From: Beijerinckiaceae bacterium RH AL1
GTDB lineage: Bacteria; Pseudomonadota; Alphaproteobacteria; Rhizobiales; Beijerinckiaceae
Reading direction: 5' to 3'
DNA length: 64,000 nucleotides
Assembly: GCA_901457705.2 (NCBI GenBank)
Contig: LR590083.2
Location: 1,178,597 to 1,242,596 of the forward strand
A model generated the notes under the pieces. It was given only the letters and a program-made list of their open reading frames with translations. It ran no database searches and was not told the origin of the DNA. Shown one piece after another: positions 29,309 through 38,050 of this stretch (position 1 is the first letter of the stretch; every line of letters starts with the position of its first letter). The position numbers and the translations under genes were made by a program.

Positions 29309-32300
29309 TCACGCCACCTGTCGCGCGGCCGGCGTCGGACGCCCCGCCGCGTCTTCGTAGGCGTCCCAGTCGTGCTTGCCGGCGACGACCTCGACATCGC
29401 CCGGCAGCGCGTAGAGCAGCTCGTCGATCAGGAAACGGCCGCCGGGCTCGGGCTCGATCAGCTCGAGGCCGCGCTCGCGGAACTGCCGCGCCGTCTCGGG
29501 TGTCAGCATGCCGTGGCCGTTGGTGGTGCGCGCCCACGCGCCCCAGTTCACGGACACGACCTTCGTCCGCGGGCCGAAGCGCGCCTGCAGCTGCCAGGCG
29601 TACCGGTTCAAGACCTCGTTGGCGGCGGCGTAATCGCCCTGGCCGCGGTTGCCGTAGCGGCCGGCGACCGACGAGAACAGCGCGAGAAAGCGCAGGCTCT
29701 CCGGCCTGAGATGGCGCGCGAAGAAATACGCGCCGTCGACCTTGGTGTCGAAAACGCGATCGAGGCTGTCGCGCGTCTTGTCGGTGATCAAACGATCCTC
29801 GATCAGCCCGGCGCCCAGCAGGACTGCGTCGATGCGGCCGTAGCGGGCGTAGAGCGTGTCGAGGAGCGCGGCGACCTGCACCTCGTCGCGCACGTCGCAG
29901 AGGCGCGCGTCGAGCGTGCCGCCGAGCGCTTGCAGATCCGTGACGTTGGCCCTGATCTCGCGATCGCGCAGCACGGCCTGCACCCTGGCCTCGATCTTGG
30001 CCGGGGTCGGCCGGGTTCCGGCGGCGGCCGCCTCCTTCAGGAAGTACCGCCGCAGCTTCGCGGCGTCGTCGTGCGCCGCCGTGGCCGCATCCTCCGGGCC
30101 GGGCAGGGCGGCGCGCGCGACGAGGACGCAGGTCGCACCGGCCGCCGCGAACGGCCGCAACGTTTCCGCCGTGATCCCGCGCGCGCCGCCGACGGCAACG
30201 ACGACCCAGTCCTTATCGGGTCGCATCTCGCGCGTCGCGGCGCGCTCGAGCGGTGCCAGCGTGGTCCGGAAGATCGTCCGCGTGCCGGCGGGATAGCCGA
30301 CCTCGCGCCGGCCCGCGTCGGCGGCGAGCTCGGCATGAAGATGCGCGGCGAGCGCGGCAGCGGTCTCGGCGGGATCGAGATCGACCGCCTTGCAGCGGCA
30401 GTGCTCCCACTCCATCGCCAGCGTCTTGATCAGGCCGACGCCGCCGCCGGCGCCGGGGAAGAGGGCGGCGCGATCGGCCCCAAGGCCGTCGCGGCTGAAC
30501 CGGCCGCCCATCGCGCTGGCGACGAGCACGCGGCCGCCCTGCTGCAGATCGGGCGCCATCCCCCTCAGCAGCGGGAACAGCGATTTTACGCAAGTGTCCA
30601 TGCCGGCATGCCACGCGGCGATGTCGCGCGGCATCGGGTCCGGCGGCAGGATCGCGGCGAGGCCGACGAGGCCGCGGATGCGACCGCCCGCTCGTACGCG
30701 CTCGAGCCAGGCGGCTAGCGCCGCTTCGTCGGAGGCCAAACCATCCGGCGGCATGTGGACGTCGCCGCCGTCGCGCGCGATCAGCGTGGCGAGCGCGGCC
30801 GCGACGCCGAGCGTGTCGGGGACCACGACATAGATCCCAGGCTTGACCTTCGTGGGCTGACCGGCCGGCAGAGACTCGGCCTCGGCGCGCATCACATACC
30901 GGGCCAGCACGGCGCTGGGCACCGACCCGGTGAGGTCAAAAGGGCGCGCGGTCTCCGCGGCGGCGGGGGTAGAGCCGGCCGGCGCCGCCATCGCCTCGGC
31001 GAGGCGGTCCAGCACCTCCTGCAGCGTCTTCGCCTTGGCGACTTTCTCCATGTGCGGCTGCAGCTGCGCCGACACGGCCTCGGGCTGGCTCTTTCGGTAG
31101 GCGGCGAGGATCTCGACGCGCTTGATCGAGTCGATCCCGAGATCGGCCTCGAGGTCCATGTCGAGGCCGAGCATGTCCTCGGGATAGCCGGTGCGCTCGG
31201 CGGCGATCGCCAAGAGCTGCGCCTTGGCGTCGCCCGCGGGCGCCGGAGCCGCGCTGGGAGCCATGGCAGGGGCGCTCACGGGAGCCGGCGCGGGGCTCGG
31301 GGCCGGCATCGGGGCGGCGGCGCGCGGCGGGGCGATGGGACGCGCCGGCGCGGGACGCGGCGTCGAGAACGGCCGCGCCGGGCGGGTCGTCGCGGGAGCG
31401 CTCGTCGCGGCGGGAGTGCCGCCGAGGTAGGCCATCATCAGCCGCTCCTGCATCTGCAGGAACTGCCGCATCGTCTCCTGGTGCTCGGCCATCGCGCGGT
31501 CACGGGCCGATTCGGGCGCCTCGTCGGGCTGACCGCCGTAGGGCGGCGGGCCGCTGTGGCCGTGCATGGGTGTCTCCTTCGTCGGTCGCGCCGTCGTCGG
31601 GCGGGCGTCGGGCTCGGTGTCAGTCGCGGCGGCAACGCGCGCCACCGCGGTGCGGATCGTCTCGCCGACGCGGCGCGCCCGCGAGCCGTTGACCAGCCAG
31701 CCCGGTGCGCGTTTCGTGCCGTCCTTCGCGACGGTCCAGCTTGCCACGTCGAGGACGGCGAGATTGCGGCCCTCGAAGAGCCGCGCGAGATCGAGGCTCA
31801 CGCCCTGCACGATGAGCGCGCCGAGCGCCTGCAGGCACCCGTTGAAGCCGCCGCCCGCGCCGTCGAGCGCCACCGCGACATGCGGCCGGCTGCCGAGAAT
31901 GCGACGCGTCAACCCCGTCAGCACGGCCTTCGGGCCTATCTCGAGGAAGACCCGCGCGCCCGCGGCGTACATCGCCTCGATGGTGCCGACGAAATCGACG
32001 GGCGCCGTCAGGTGGCGGCCGAGCAGGCCACGGATCTTGGCAGGATCGGCGTCGTGCGGCGCGGCGGTGGTGTTGGCGTAGACCGGGACGCGCGGCGCGG
32101 CCCAGGCGACCTCGTCGAAGAAACGAACTAGCGGCGCCTGTGCCGGCTGCATCAGCGGCGAGTGGAAGGCCGCCGCGACGGGGATCGGCGTCGCCGCGAG
32201 CTTGTGGGCGGCGAGCCGCTCGATCGCCGCCGCGATCGCCGGGCGCGCGCCGGAGATTACGGTCTGGGTCGGGGCGTTGAGATTGGCGACGACGACATCC

Positions 32301-34507
32301 GCGTCGCCGAGCGCCTCGCGCGTGCGCGCCACATCGGCGCCGACGGCGGCCATCACGCCGAGATCGCCGTCGCGCGCGGCGCCGACGATGGCGCGGCCGC
32401 GCGCCTCGGAGAGGCGCAGCATGTCGGCGCGCGAGAGGACGCCGGCGGCGTGCAGCGCGACGTACTCGCCGTAGCTGTGACCGGCGACCATGCTCGGCGC
32501 GAGGCCGAGCGCGTCGGTGAGCGCCAGCATCGCCGCCTCGATCGCGCCGAGCGCCGGCTGCGCCGTGTCGGTGGCGGCGAGCGCCCTGGCGGCCGCCTTT
32601 TCGGCAGCCTCGTCGAAGCGGGCGGGCGGGAAGATCGCGCGCGAGAGCCGCGGGTCGCGGCGCGCCCGGTAGGTCGGCGTGGCGGCGAGGATCGCGTCGG
32701 CTTCGGCGAGCACGGCGGAGACTTCGGGGAAGGTCGCGGCGAGGGCCGCGCCCATGTCGGGGTACTGCGAGCCCTGGCCGGCAAACAGCATCGCGGCGCG
32801 TCCGTCGGCGGCAAGCGGCGTGTCGGAGAGATGGAGGCCCGGCGGCAGCGGCTTGTCGGATGGCGCAACGAGGCGGGTTTGCGCCTCGCGCAGGAGACGC
32901 TCGAGGTCGTCGTGCGAGGCGGCAACGATGGCCAGCGTCGCGGAGCCTTCGCCCAGGGTCCGCCACAAGGTATGGGCAAGCGCGCCGAGCGGCGGCCGCG
33001 CGCCCGATCCGAGCGCCGCCAGCCCCGCCCCGACCAGCCCGGCGAGCGCCGCGCGGTCGGCGGCGCGCCAGACGAGGAGCTCGCAGGGCCACCGGTCGCG
33101 CGGCGCCTGCGCCGTGGCGCGCGGATGCTCCTGCAGCGCGACGTGGTAGTTCGCGCCGCCGAAGCCGAAGGCGCTGATCCCGGCGCGTCGCGGCGCATCC
33201 GCCGTCGCGAGCCAGGGACGCGCCACGTTGTAGAGCGCCAACGGGCCGTCGCCGAGCGCGGCATTCGGCGTCTCCACGCCGGCGTGCGGCGGCAGCACGC
33301 GATGATGCAGCGAAAGCGCGGCCTTGACGACGCCGGCGAGGCCGGCCGCGCCCTCGGCATGGCCGATCAGCGTCTTCACCGACCCGACGGCGGCGCTCTG
33401 TGGTGCCGCGCCGTGCGCGGCAAGCAGGGCGGAAAGCGACTCGATCTCCGAGGCGTCGCCCGCCACCGTGCCGGTGCCGTGCGCCTCGAACAGCTCCACC
33501 GAAGCCGGCGAGTAGCCGGCCTGGGCGTAGGCGCGCTGCAGCGCCAATTGCTGCCCCTCAGGGCGGGGCGCCATCAATCCCTTCGCGCGCCCGTCGCTCG
33601 AGCCGTCGATGCCCTTGATCACCGCGTAGATGCGGTCGCCGGCGGCCTCGGCATCGGCGAGGCGACGCAGCACGAGCATCGCGATGCCCTCGCCGAGCGC
33701 CGTGCCGTCGGCCGCGGCGTCGAAGGCGCGGCAGCGGCCCTGCGGCGACAGCGCGTGCGCCTTCGAGAAGCAGGTGAAGGCGAAGGGGCCCTGGCCGGCC
33801 TCGACGGCGCCGCAGAGCACGAGGTCGCTGCGGCCCGACTCGAGCTCCATCACGCCCTGCCGCAGCGCCGCGAGCGAGGTCGCGCAGGCGGCGTCGACGA
33901 CGAAGTTGGCGCCGGCGAGATCGAAGCGGTTGGTGATGCGACCGGCAATGACGTTGGGGAGCAGGCCGGCGAAGGAATCGGAGGTCCAGGCCGGCAGGAA
34001 GTCGAGCGTCTCGGCCGGCGCGTCCGGCAGGGCCCGCGCCAGCTCGGCGCGCGCGGCATACTGCAGGCCGAGCTCGCCGAGGCCGCCGGTGAAGCCGAGG
34101 ATCACCGCCGCGCGGCGGCGCAGCTCGGGGGCGGCGTCGATGAGGCCGGCGTCGGCGAGCGCCGCCTCTGCGGCGACGAGCGCGAGGAGCTGCGCCGGGT
34201 CGATCGCGCCGACGGAGGCCGGCGGGATGCCGTAGCGCGTCGGATCGAACGGCACGTCCGGGAGGAAGCCGCCCCACTTCGAGGCGATCTTGTCGGGCGC
34301 CGCGCGGTCGGCGTCGAAGTAGCGCTCGGCCGGCCAGCGGTCGGCGGGCACCTCCGTGATCGCCGAGACCTTGTCGAGGATGTTTGCAAAGAAGCGGCGC
34401 AGGTCGGGCGCGCCGGGCATGATCGCGCTCATGCCGACGATGGCGATGTCGGCCGGTCGCGGAGCGCCGCCCGTTGTTCCGCTCGTCATCGGCTCCGTGC
34501 GCTCCAT
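29309..34507 (-). CDS. Type I polyketide/secondary-lipid synthase: KS-AT-ACP-KR (PfaA-like)
   Basis: A 1732-residue megasynthase. The KS (about 18-460) has C208, H343 and H383. The AT (about 570-885) has S678 (GHSYGEYVAL) and H782 (AFHSP). An Ala/Pro-rich linker (about 965-1092) with an embedded helix (HQETMRQFLQMQERLM) leads to a single ACP (about 1092-1172) with S1127 in LGIDSIKR, the form typical of PUFA-synthase ACPs. The KR (about 1210-1710) has GGARGIT at 1440-1446, a Ser pair at 1612-1613 and Y1626. The order matches PfaA of polyunsaturated-fatty-acid synthases, except that PfaA has several tandem ACPs. The start could also be the ATG at 34489. It is the second gene of a three-gene operon, 11 nt after the Lys/Ala/Pro-rich gene. 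Confidence 0.9.
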   Translation of the reverse strand: MERTEPMTSGTTGGAPRPADIAIVGMSAIMPGAPDLRRFFANILDKVSAITEVPADRWPAERYFDADRAAPDKIASKWGGFLPDVPFDPTRYGIPPASVGAIDPAQLLALVAAEAALADAGLIDAAPELRRRAAVILGFTGGLGELGLQYAARAELARALPDAPAETLDFLPAWTSDSFAGLLPNVIAGRITNRFDLAGANFVVDAACATSLAALRQGVMELESGRSDLVLCGAVEAGQGPFAFTCFSKAHALSPQGRCRAFDAAADGTALGEGIAMLVLRRLADAEAAGDRIYAVIKGIDGSSDGRAKGLMAPRPEGQQLALQRAYAQAGYSPASVELFEAHGTGTVAGDASEIESLSALLAAHGAAPQSAAVGSVKTLIGHAEGAAGLAGVVKAALSLHHRVLPPHAGVETPNAALGDGPLALYNVARPWLATADAPRRAGISAFGFGGANYHVALQEHPRATAQAPRDRWPCELLVWRAADRAALAGLVGAGLAALGSGARPPLGALAHTLWRTLGEGSATLAIVAASHDDLERLLREAQTRLVAPSDKPLPPGLHLSDTPLAADGRAAMLFAGQGSQYPDMGAALAATFPEVSAVLAEADAILAATPTYRARRDPRLSRAIFPPARFDEAAEKAAARALAATDTAQPALGAIEAAMLALTDALGLAPSMVAGHSYGEYVALHAAGVLSRADMLRLSEARGRAIVGAARDGDLGVMAAVGADVARTREALGDADVVVANLNAPTQTVISGARPAIAAAIERLAAHKLAATPIPVAAAFHSPLMQPAQAPLVRFFDEVAWAAPRVPVYANTTAAPHDADPAKIRGLLGRHLTAPVDFVGTIEAMYAAGARVFLEIGPKAVLTGLTRRILGSRPHVAVALDGAGGGFNGCLQALGALIVQGVSLDLARLFEGRNLAVLDVASWTVAKDGTKRAPGWLVNGSRARRVGETIRTAVARVAAATDTEPDARPTTARPTKETPMHGHSGPPPYGGQPDEAPESARDRAMAEHQETMRQFLQMQERLMMAYLGGTPAATSAPATTRPARPFSTPRPAPARPIAPPRAAAPMPAPSPAPAPVSAPAMAPSAAPAPAGDAKAQLLAIAAERTGYPEDMLGLDMDLEADLGIDSIKRVEILAAYRKSQPEAVSAQLQPHMEKVAKAKTLQEVLDRLAEAMAAPAGSTPAAAETARPFDLTGSVPSAVLARYVMRAEAESLPAGQPTKVKPGIYVVVPDTLGVAAALATLIARDGGDVHMPPDGLASDEAALAAWLERVRAGGRIRGLVGLAAILPPDPMPRDIAAWHAGMDTCVKSLFPLLRGMAPDLQQGGRVLVASAMGGRFSRDGLGADRAALFPGAGGGVGLIKTLAMEWEHCRCKAVDLDPAETAAALAAHLHAELAADAGRREVGYPAGTRTIFRTTLAPLERAATREMRPDKDWVVVAVGGARGITAETLRPFAAAGATCVLVARAALPGPEDAATAAHDDAAKLRRYFLKEAAAAGTRPTPAKIEARVQAVLRDREIRANVTDLQALGGTLDARLCDVRDEVQVAALLDTLYARYGRIDAVLLGAGLIEDRLITDKTRDSLDRVFDTKVDGAYFFARHLRPESLRFLALFSSVAGRYGNRGQGDYAAANEVLNRYAWQLQARFGPRTKVVSVNWGAWARTTNGHGMLTPETARQFRERGLELIEPEPGGRFLIDELLYALPGDVEVVAGKHDWDAYEDAAGRPTPAARQVA

Positions 34508-34518
34508 GCGCGGTCCAG

Positions 34519-35364
34519 CTAGGCCGATTCGCGCTTCGGGGCGTCGCCTGGCTCGATGCCGTCGAGACGGCGCAGATCGGCGATCGTCTCCGCGAAGATC
34601 GCCTCGAGAAGATTGGCGCGAAACAGAATCTTCTGTCGATAGCGGCGGATCTCGTCCGCCGTGCTCGACGTCGTTCGCATGTCGGCGAGGCCGGCGGTCC
34701 ACACCTCGTCGACGGTAAGGCCGGCGCGCTCGATCGCGCGCGTGTAGCGGTTGACGACGCGACCCGACTGCATCTGCCGCCAGAGCTGCAGCGCATACTT
34801 CTGCAGGTCCTCGTCGGACGCCGCGCGCGACGAGCTCGCGCCGATGGGCTCTCCGCGCGGGTCTAAGGGCTGGCCCAGCTCGGCGGCGAGATAGCGCGGC
34901 TTCGCGGGCGCCTTGGCCTTGCGCGATGTCTGCTTCGCCGCGGCGGCCTTGCCGGATGCAGGTGCCTTCGCTGTCTTGGCGTCGGGCTTCGCGGGTCGTG
35001 TCGTCACGCTCTTCGCCGGCTTCGGCGCGGCGGCCTTGGTCTTCGGCTCCGCCGGGGCCGCCTTGGTGCGCGGCGCCTTGCTTACCGCGACGCTGGCGGC
35101 AGCCTTTTTCGGGGCCTTGCCCGCCGGGGCTGCTGCAGCGGAGCGAGCCGGCTTCGCCGGCGACTTGGCGGCAACAGGCGTCTTGGGCTTTGCAGGCTTT
35201 GCTGTGACAGGCTTGGCCGCGGCAGGCTTGGGCTTGGGCTGCCGCGCCGTCGGCGCCTTGTCGAGGGTCGGGGCCGAAGCCTCAGCCGCCTTCGCTGACC
35301 GCTGCCCTTCCTTGCGCCGAGACGTGGCGGCTGCCTTTGCCGTCTTCGCGGCACGCTTCGCCAT
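34519..35364 (-). CDS. Lys/Ala/Pro-rich protein with a C-terminal helical domain; first gene of the synthase operon
   Basis: A 281-residue protein. Residues 1 to about 150 are low-complexity, built of AKxA, PAKP and KAPA units as in bacterial histone H1-like proteins. The last 115 or so residues form a predicted helical domain (DLQKYALQLWRQMQSGRVVNRY, then FRANLLEAIFAETIADLRRL). I do not recognise this domain. The ATG at 35364 has AAGGAG upstream. The stop is 11 nt from the KS-AT-ACP-KR start. It could tether the synthase to nucleic acid, granule or membrane, or be unrelated to it. Confidence 0.7.
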   Translation of the reverse strand: MAKRAAKTAKAAATSRRKEGQRSAKAAEASAPTLDKAPTARQPKPKPAAAKPVTAKPAKPKTPVAAKSPAKPARSAAAAPAGKAPKKAAASVAVSKAPRTKAAPAEPKTKAAAPKPAKSVTTRPAKPDAKTAKAPASGKAAAAKQTSRKAKAPAKPRYLAAELGQPLDPRGEPIGASSSRAASDEDLQKYALQLWRQMQSGRVVNRYTRAIERAGLTVDEVWTAGLADMRTTSSTADEIRRYRQKILFRANLLEAIFAETIADLRRLDGIEPGDAPKRESA

Positions 35365-35450
35365 CGCGATTGAAACTCCTTGGCGTTCTGGCCGGTCCGC
35401 TCGATCCCGATCCGCCGAGCGCGCGCAATCCCACGAACGCGGCTGGCCTG

Positions 35451-36388
35451 TCAACGCAAGCGGACGGGCCGCACGCTTTCGACCTGCTCGCCGGTCGCCA
35501 GGAACGTCTTGCGGCGCGGGCGTGTCGAGAAGAAGCGCCAGATCGCCTCGCTCGCCGAGAAGCTTGGCTCCGACGGCGTGCCGGCTGCCGGCGTCGTCGC
35601 CTTTCGCACCGGCCAGGAATGCGTTCCGTCCTCGATCGTCCACAGCTCGATGTCGGCAAGGCCTCGATAGAGCAGCCCGGTCACGCCCGGATGCTGTCGT
35701 CGCGGATCGGCGGGGCCTCGCAGCCGTTCGCGGCGCGCCAGAAGTCGATGCCGGCCTGCACCGGCGGCCACTCGTTGGCCTCGGCGGTCGAGCGTCCCTG
35801 TCCGCCTTCGAACGGTACGCGCTGATCGGCCAAGCCGTGGATGTGGATCAGCGGGACCGGCCGCGTCGGCCGTGCGATCGCGTCGAGCATCGATCCGCCG
35901 ACGACGCCGATGGCGGCGACGCGGTCGGCCATGAGCGTGCCAAGCTCGTAGACGAGGGTGCCGCCGATCGAGAAGCCCGCGAAGAAGATCCGCGACGGAT
36001 CGATGTCGTACTGCCGCTGCAGCCTCAGAAGCAGCCGGCGGACGAAGCGGATGTCGCCGATCTTGCGGGATGCGTTGCGGCCGGAGGGCTTCCAGGTCAG
36101 CCCGGCGCCGCCCTGGGTGCCGACGGGATAGGCGACGGCGAAGCCCTTCTCCTCGGCGAGCTTGTGCATCGCCGAGCCCTTGGCGATCGCTTCGGCGTTG
36201 CTTGCGCCGCCATGGAAGAGGACGACGAGCGGGTAGCCGCCGCGGCGCTTGATGTGCGCCGGCACGTAGAGCAAGGCCGAGCGCGGCTTGCCCTCGTGCT
36301 CGATCTCAACGGTGATGAGTCGGCGGCTCGCGAGACGCTGCCAGGTCTCCCCCGAAGTCGGGGAGGCCCTCTGGGAAGGGTTCGTCAC
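35451..36388 (-). pseudogene. CE1-type esterase (PHB depolymerase/LpqC family), frameshifted near the C-terminus
   Basis: An alpha/beta hydrolase read in two frames. The main part (35681-36388 from a GTG start) has LVVLFHGGASNAEAIA for the oxyanion region and the nucleophile elbow GFSIGG. The lost C-terminus, in another frame down to 35451, supplies VTGLLYRGLADIELWTIEDG followed by THSWP with the catalytic His. Restoring one base in the C/G runs at 35686-35690 joins them. Members hydrolyse short-chain polyester, feruloyl or acetyl esters. The 5' part overlaps the propeller gene by about 80 nt, so the start is uncertain: ATGs at 36448 and 36481 are also in frame. No signal peptide is obvious. 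Confidence 0.7.
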
Positions 36389-37871
36389 GTTCAGTCCTAC
36401 CCAACCAGATTTCGAGGCCGCCACGCGGGTTGGGCTCGTAGCGAACCGCATCCTGCTCCACAATCCCGACCATGGGCGCAAATGGATTGACGAAGCCGAC
36501 CGCGAGACCGATCGGCGTCGAGACCAGCGTTCGGATGCCGTAGTTGTAGGGATTGTCGAAGCCGTTGCGCGTCACGGCGAGCCAGTTCTCGCCGTCGCAG
36601 GAGCGGTAGAGGTGCGCGCCGCAGAGGTTGTCGAGCACGGCGCGGTCGCCGAGCCGGTCGTAGACGCGGGTCATAAGGCCCGGCCAGTTGGCGTGGTCGG
36701 CGTAGGGCATCATCGTCGCCCAGTTGAGCGTCCCGAGGTAGAGCCAGCCGTCGTGGACGGTCATGCACCAGAAGTAGCCGTTGGTCACGAAGCCGAAGCC
36801 GGGACGAAACCCGGATAGCGCCGTCTTCCAGCCGCTCGCCGTCTCGCGGCTGAGCCCGACGATCAGGTCGTAGCTGCCGTCGGCGTTGATCCTGATGACC
36901 TCCGGCCCGGCGGGGCCCGTCTTGTTGGCGACGTCGACGCCGCCGTGCTGGATGCCGCCGCCGACGTAGAGCGCATCCTTGAAGACGCGCATGCTGAAGA
37001 CGCACTGGTTGAGCTTGCCGCGGTAGGCGCCGCGCGTGACGACGCACTCCCACCTGTAGGGCGGCTTGCCTTCCGCACGCGTGCGCCAGACTTGGAAGCC
37101 CTCGTAGTTCAGGGTGCCGGCGTAGAGATGATCGCCGAACGCCGCCATCTCCAGCACGCTGACGTTGCCGGGATCGCCGAAGCCGAGCTCGCTCGCCGCG
37201 ACCCACGGCTCCGTGGCGGGATCGGCGGACTCGAAGACCACCGCGTTAAACGCCGCGTTCGGGTTGCCGCCCGCAACGCCGGCCGGCGACGTGAACAGCC
37301 GGCCCTTGAAGGCGACGAGGGAGCGGACCGTGATCACCGAGCCCGTCGCGAAGCTCTCGGGCCGCAACATCGGCTCGAACGTCTCGCCGTCGAGCGAGCG
37401 GAGAATGTGGGCGCCGTTGCCGCGCGCCGAGGCGTAGGTCACGCAGTAGAGCGCCGGCTTCGGGTCGCTGCGACCCTTGAAGACCGCCATGCAGCGGTAG
37501 CTCATCTCGCGCGGGATGCCGCGACCGACGGACGGGTCGAGGATCGGCGAGCGGTGCACCTCGCGCCACGCGCCGGTCGCCAGATCGAGCGAGTGGATCT
37601 GCGCCCGCATGTCGAGATCATAGAGGCTCGCCGGCGTCTCGATCGGCCAATGCTTGATGCGCGTCTTCATCTTGGAGACGCGCAGCATCGCGAGGTTGCT
37701 GCGGCTCGTGCCGACGAACAGCTTGCCGTCGAAGAGCGCCATCGAGTGGGGATAGGCGTTGTGCTGGTCGCCGAGGCCGTTCGGGGCGATCTTGCGGAAG
37801 TCGGTGTAGGCGAGGCCCCGCTGCGGCCATGGGCTTGTCGTCGTGGCCGGCACGACCATTCGCTTTGTCAT
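36306..37871 (-). CDS. Propeller-like protein of unknown function
   Basis: A 521-residue protein from the ATG at 37871. It lacks a signal peptide and consists of repeated beta-rich units with blade-like phrases: SMALFDGKLFVGTSRSN, LVAFKGRLFTSPAG, MAAFGDHLYAGTLNYEGFQVWR, MRVFKDALYVGGG and MTVHDGWLYLGTLNWA. They recur about every 55-75 residues, which suggests a 6-7 bladed propeller. No enzyme family is recognised. It is divergent from the sulfotransferase gene and overlaps the esterase gene downstream, so the three may act together. Confidence 0.7.
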   Translation of the reverse strand: MTKRMVVPATTTSPWPQRGLAYTDFRKIAPNGLGDQHNAYPHSMALFDGKLFVGTSRSNLAMLRVSKMKTRIKHWPIETPASLYDLDMRAQIHSLDLATGAWREVHRSPILDPSVGRGIPREMSYRCMAVFKGRSDPKPALYCVTYASARGNGAHILRSLDGETFEPMLRPESFATGSVITVRSLVAFKGRLFTSPAGVAGGNPNAAFNAVVFESADPATEPWVAASELGFGDPGNVSVLEMAAFGDHLYAGTLNYEGFQVWRTRAEGKPPYRWECVVTRGAYRGKLNQCVFSMRVFKDALYVGGGIQHGGVDVANKTGPAGPEVIRINADGSYDLIVGLSRETASGWKTALSGFRPGFGFVTNGYFWCMTVHDGWLYLGTLNWATMMPYADHANWPGLMTRVYDRLGDRAVLDNLCGAHLYRSCDGENWLAVTRNGFDNPYNYGIRTLVSTPIGLAVGFVNPFAPMVGIVEQDAVRYEPNPRGGLEIWLGRTERDEPFPEGLPDFGGDLAASREPPTHHR

Positions 37872-38050
37872 CACGCGCGGTAATTTCGAGGGGGCAGGCG
37901 ACTGCCTTAGCCGATGTCGCAAGGCGGCAGCAACCCTCGGCGGAACAGCGCTCTGGCGAGCGCCCTTGTTTCCATTCTCGCCCGCATGATAGACCCCGCG
38001 CGAAGTTACGCGGGCGCCCCGACGAAGGGCGCCACCCATCCGAGGCCTCG

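Noticed and set aside
34860-35364. The repetitive Lys/Ala/Pro coding region as a CRISPR or noncoding repeat array
   Set aside because: The repeats are codon-phased, irregular in length and inside a continuous reading frame with a good ribosome-binding site.
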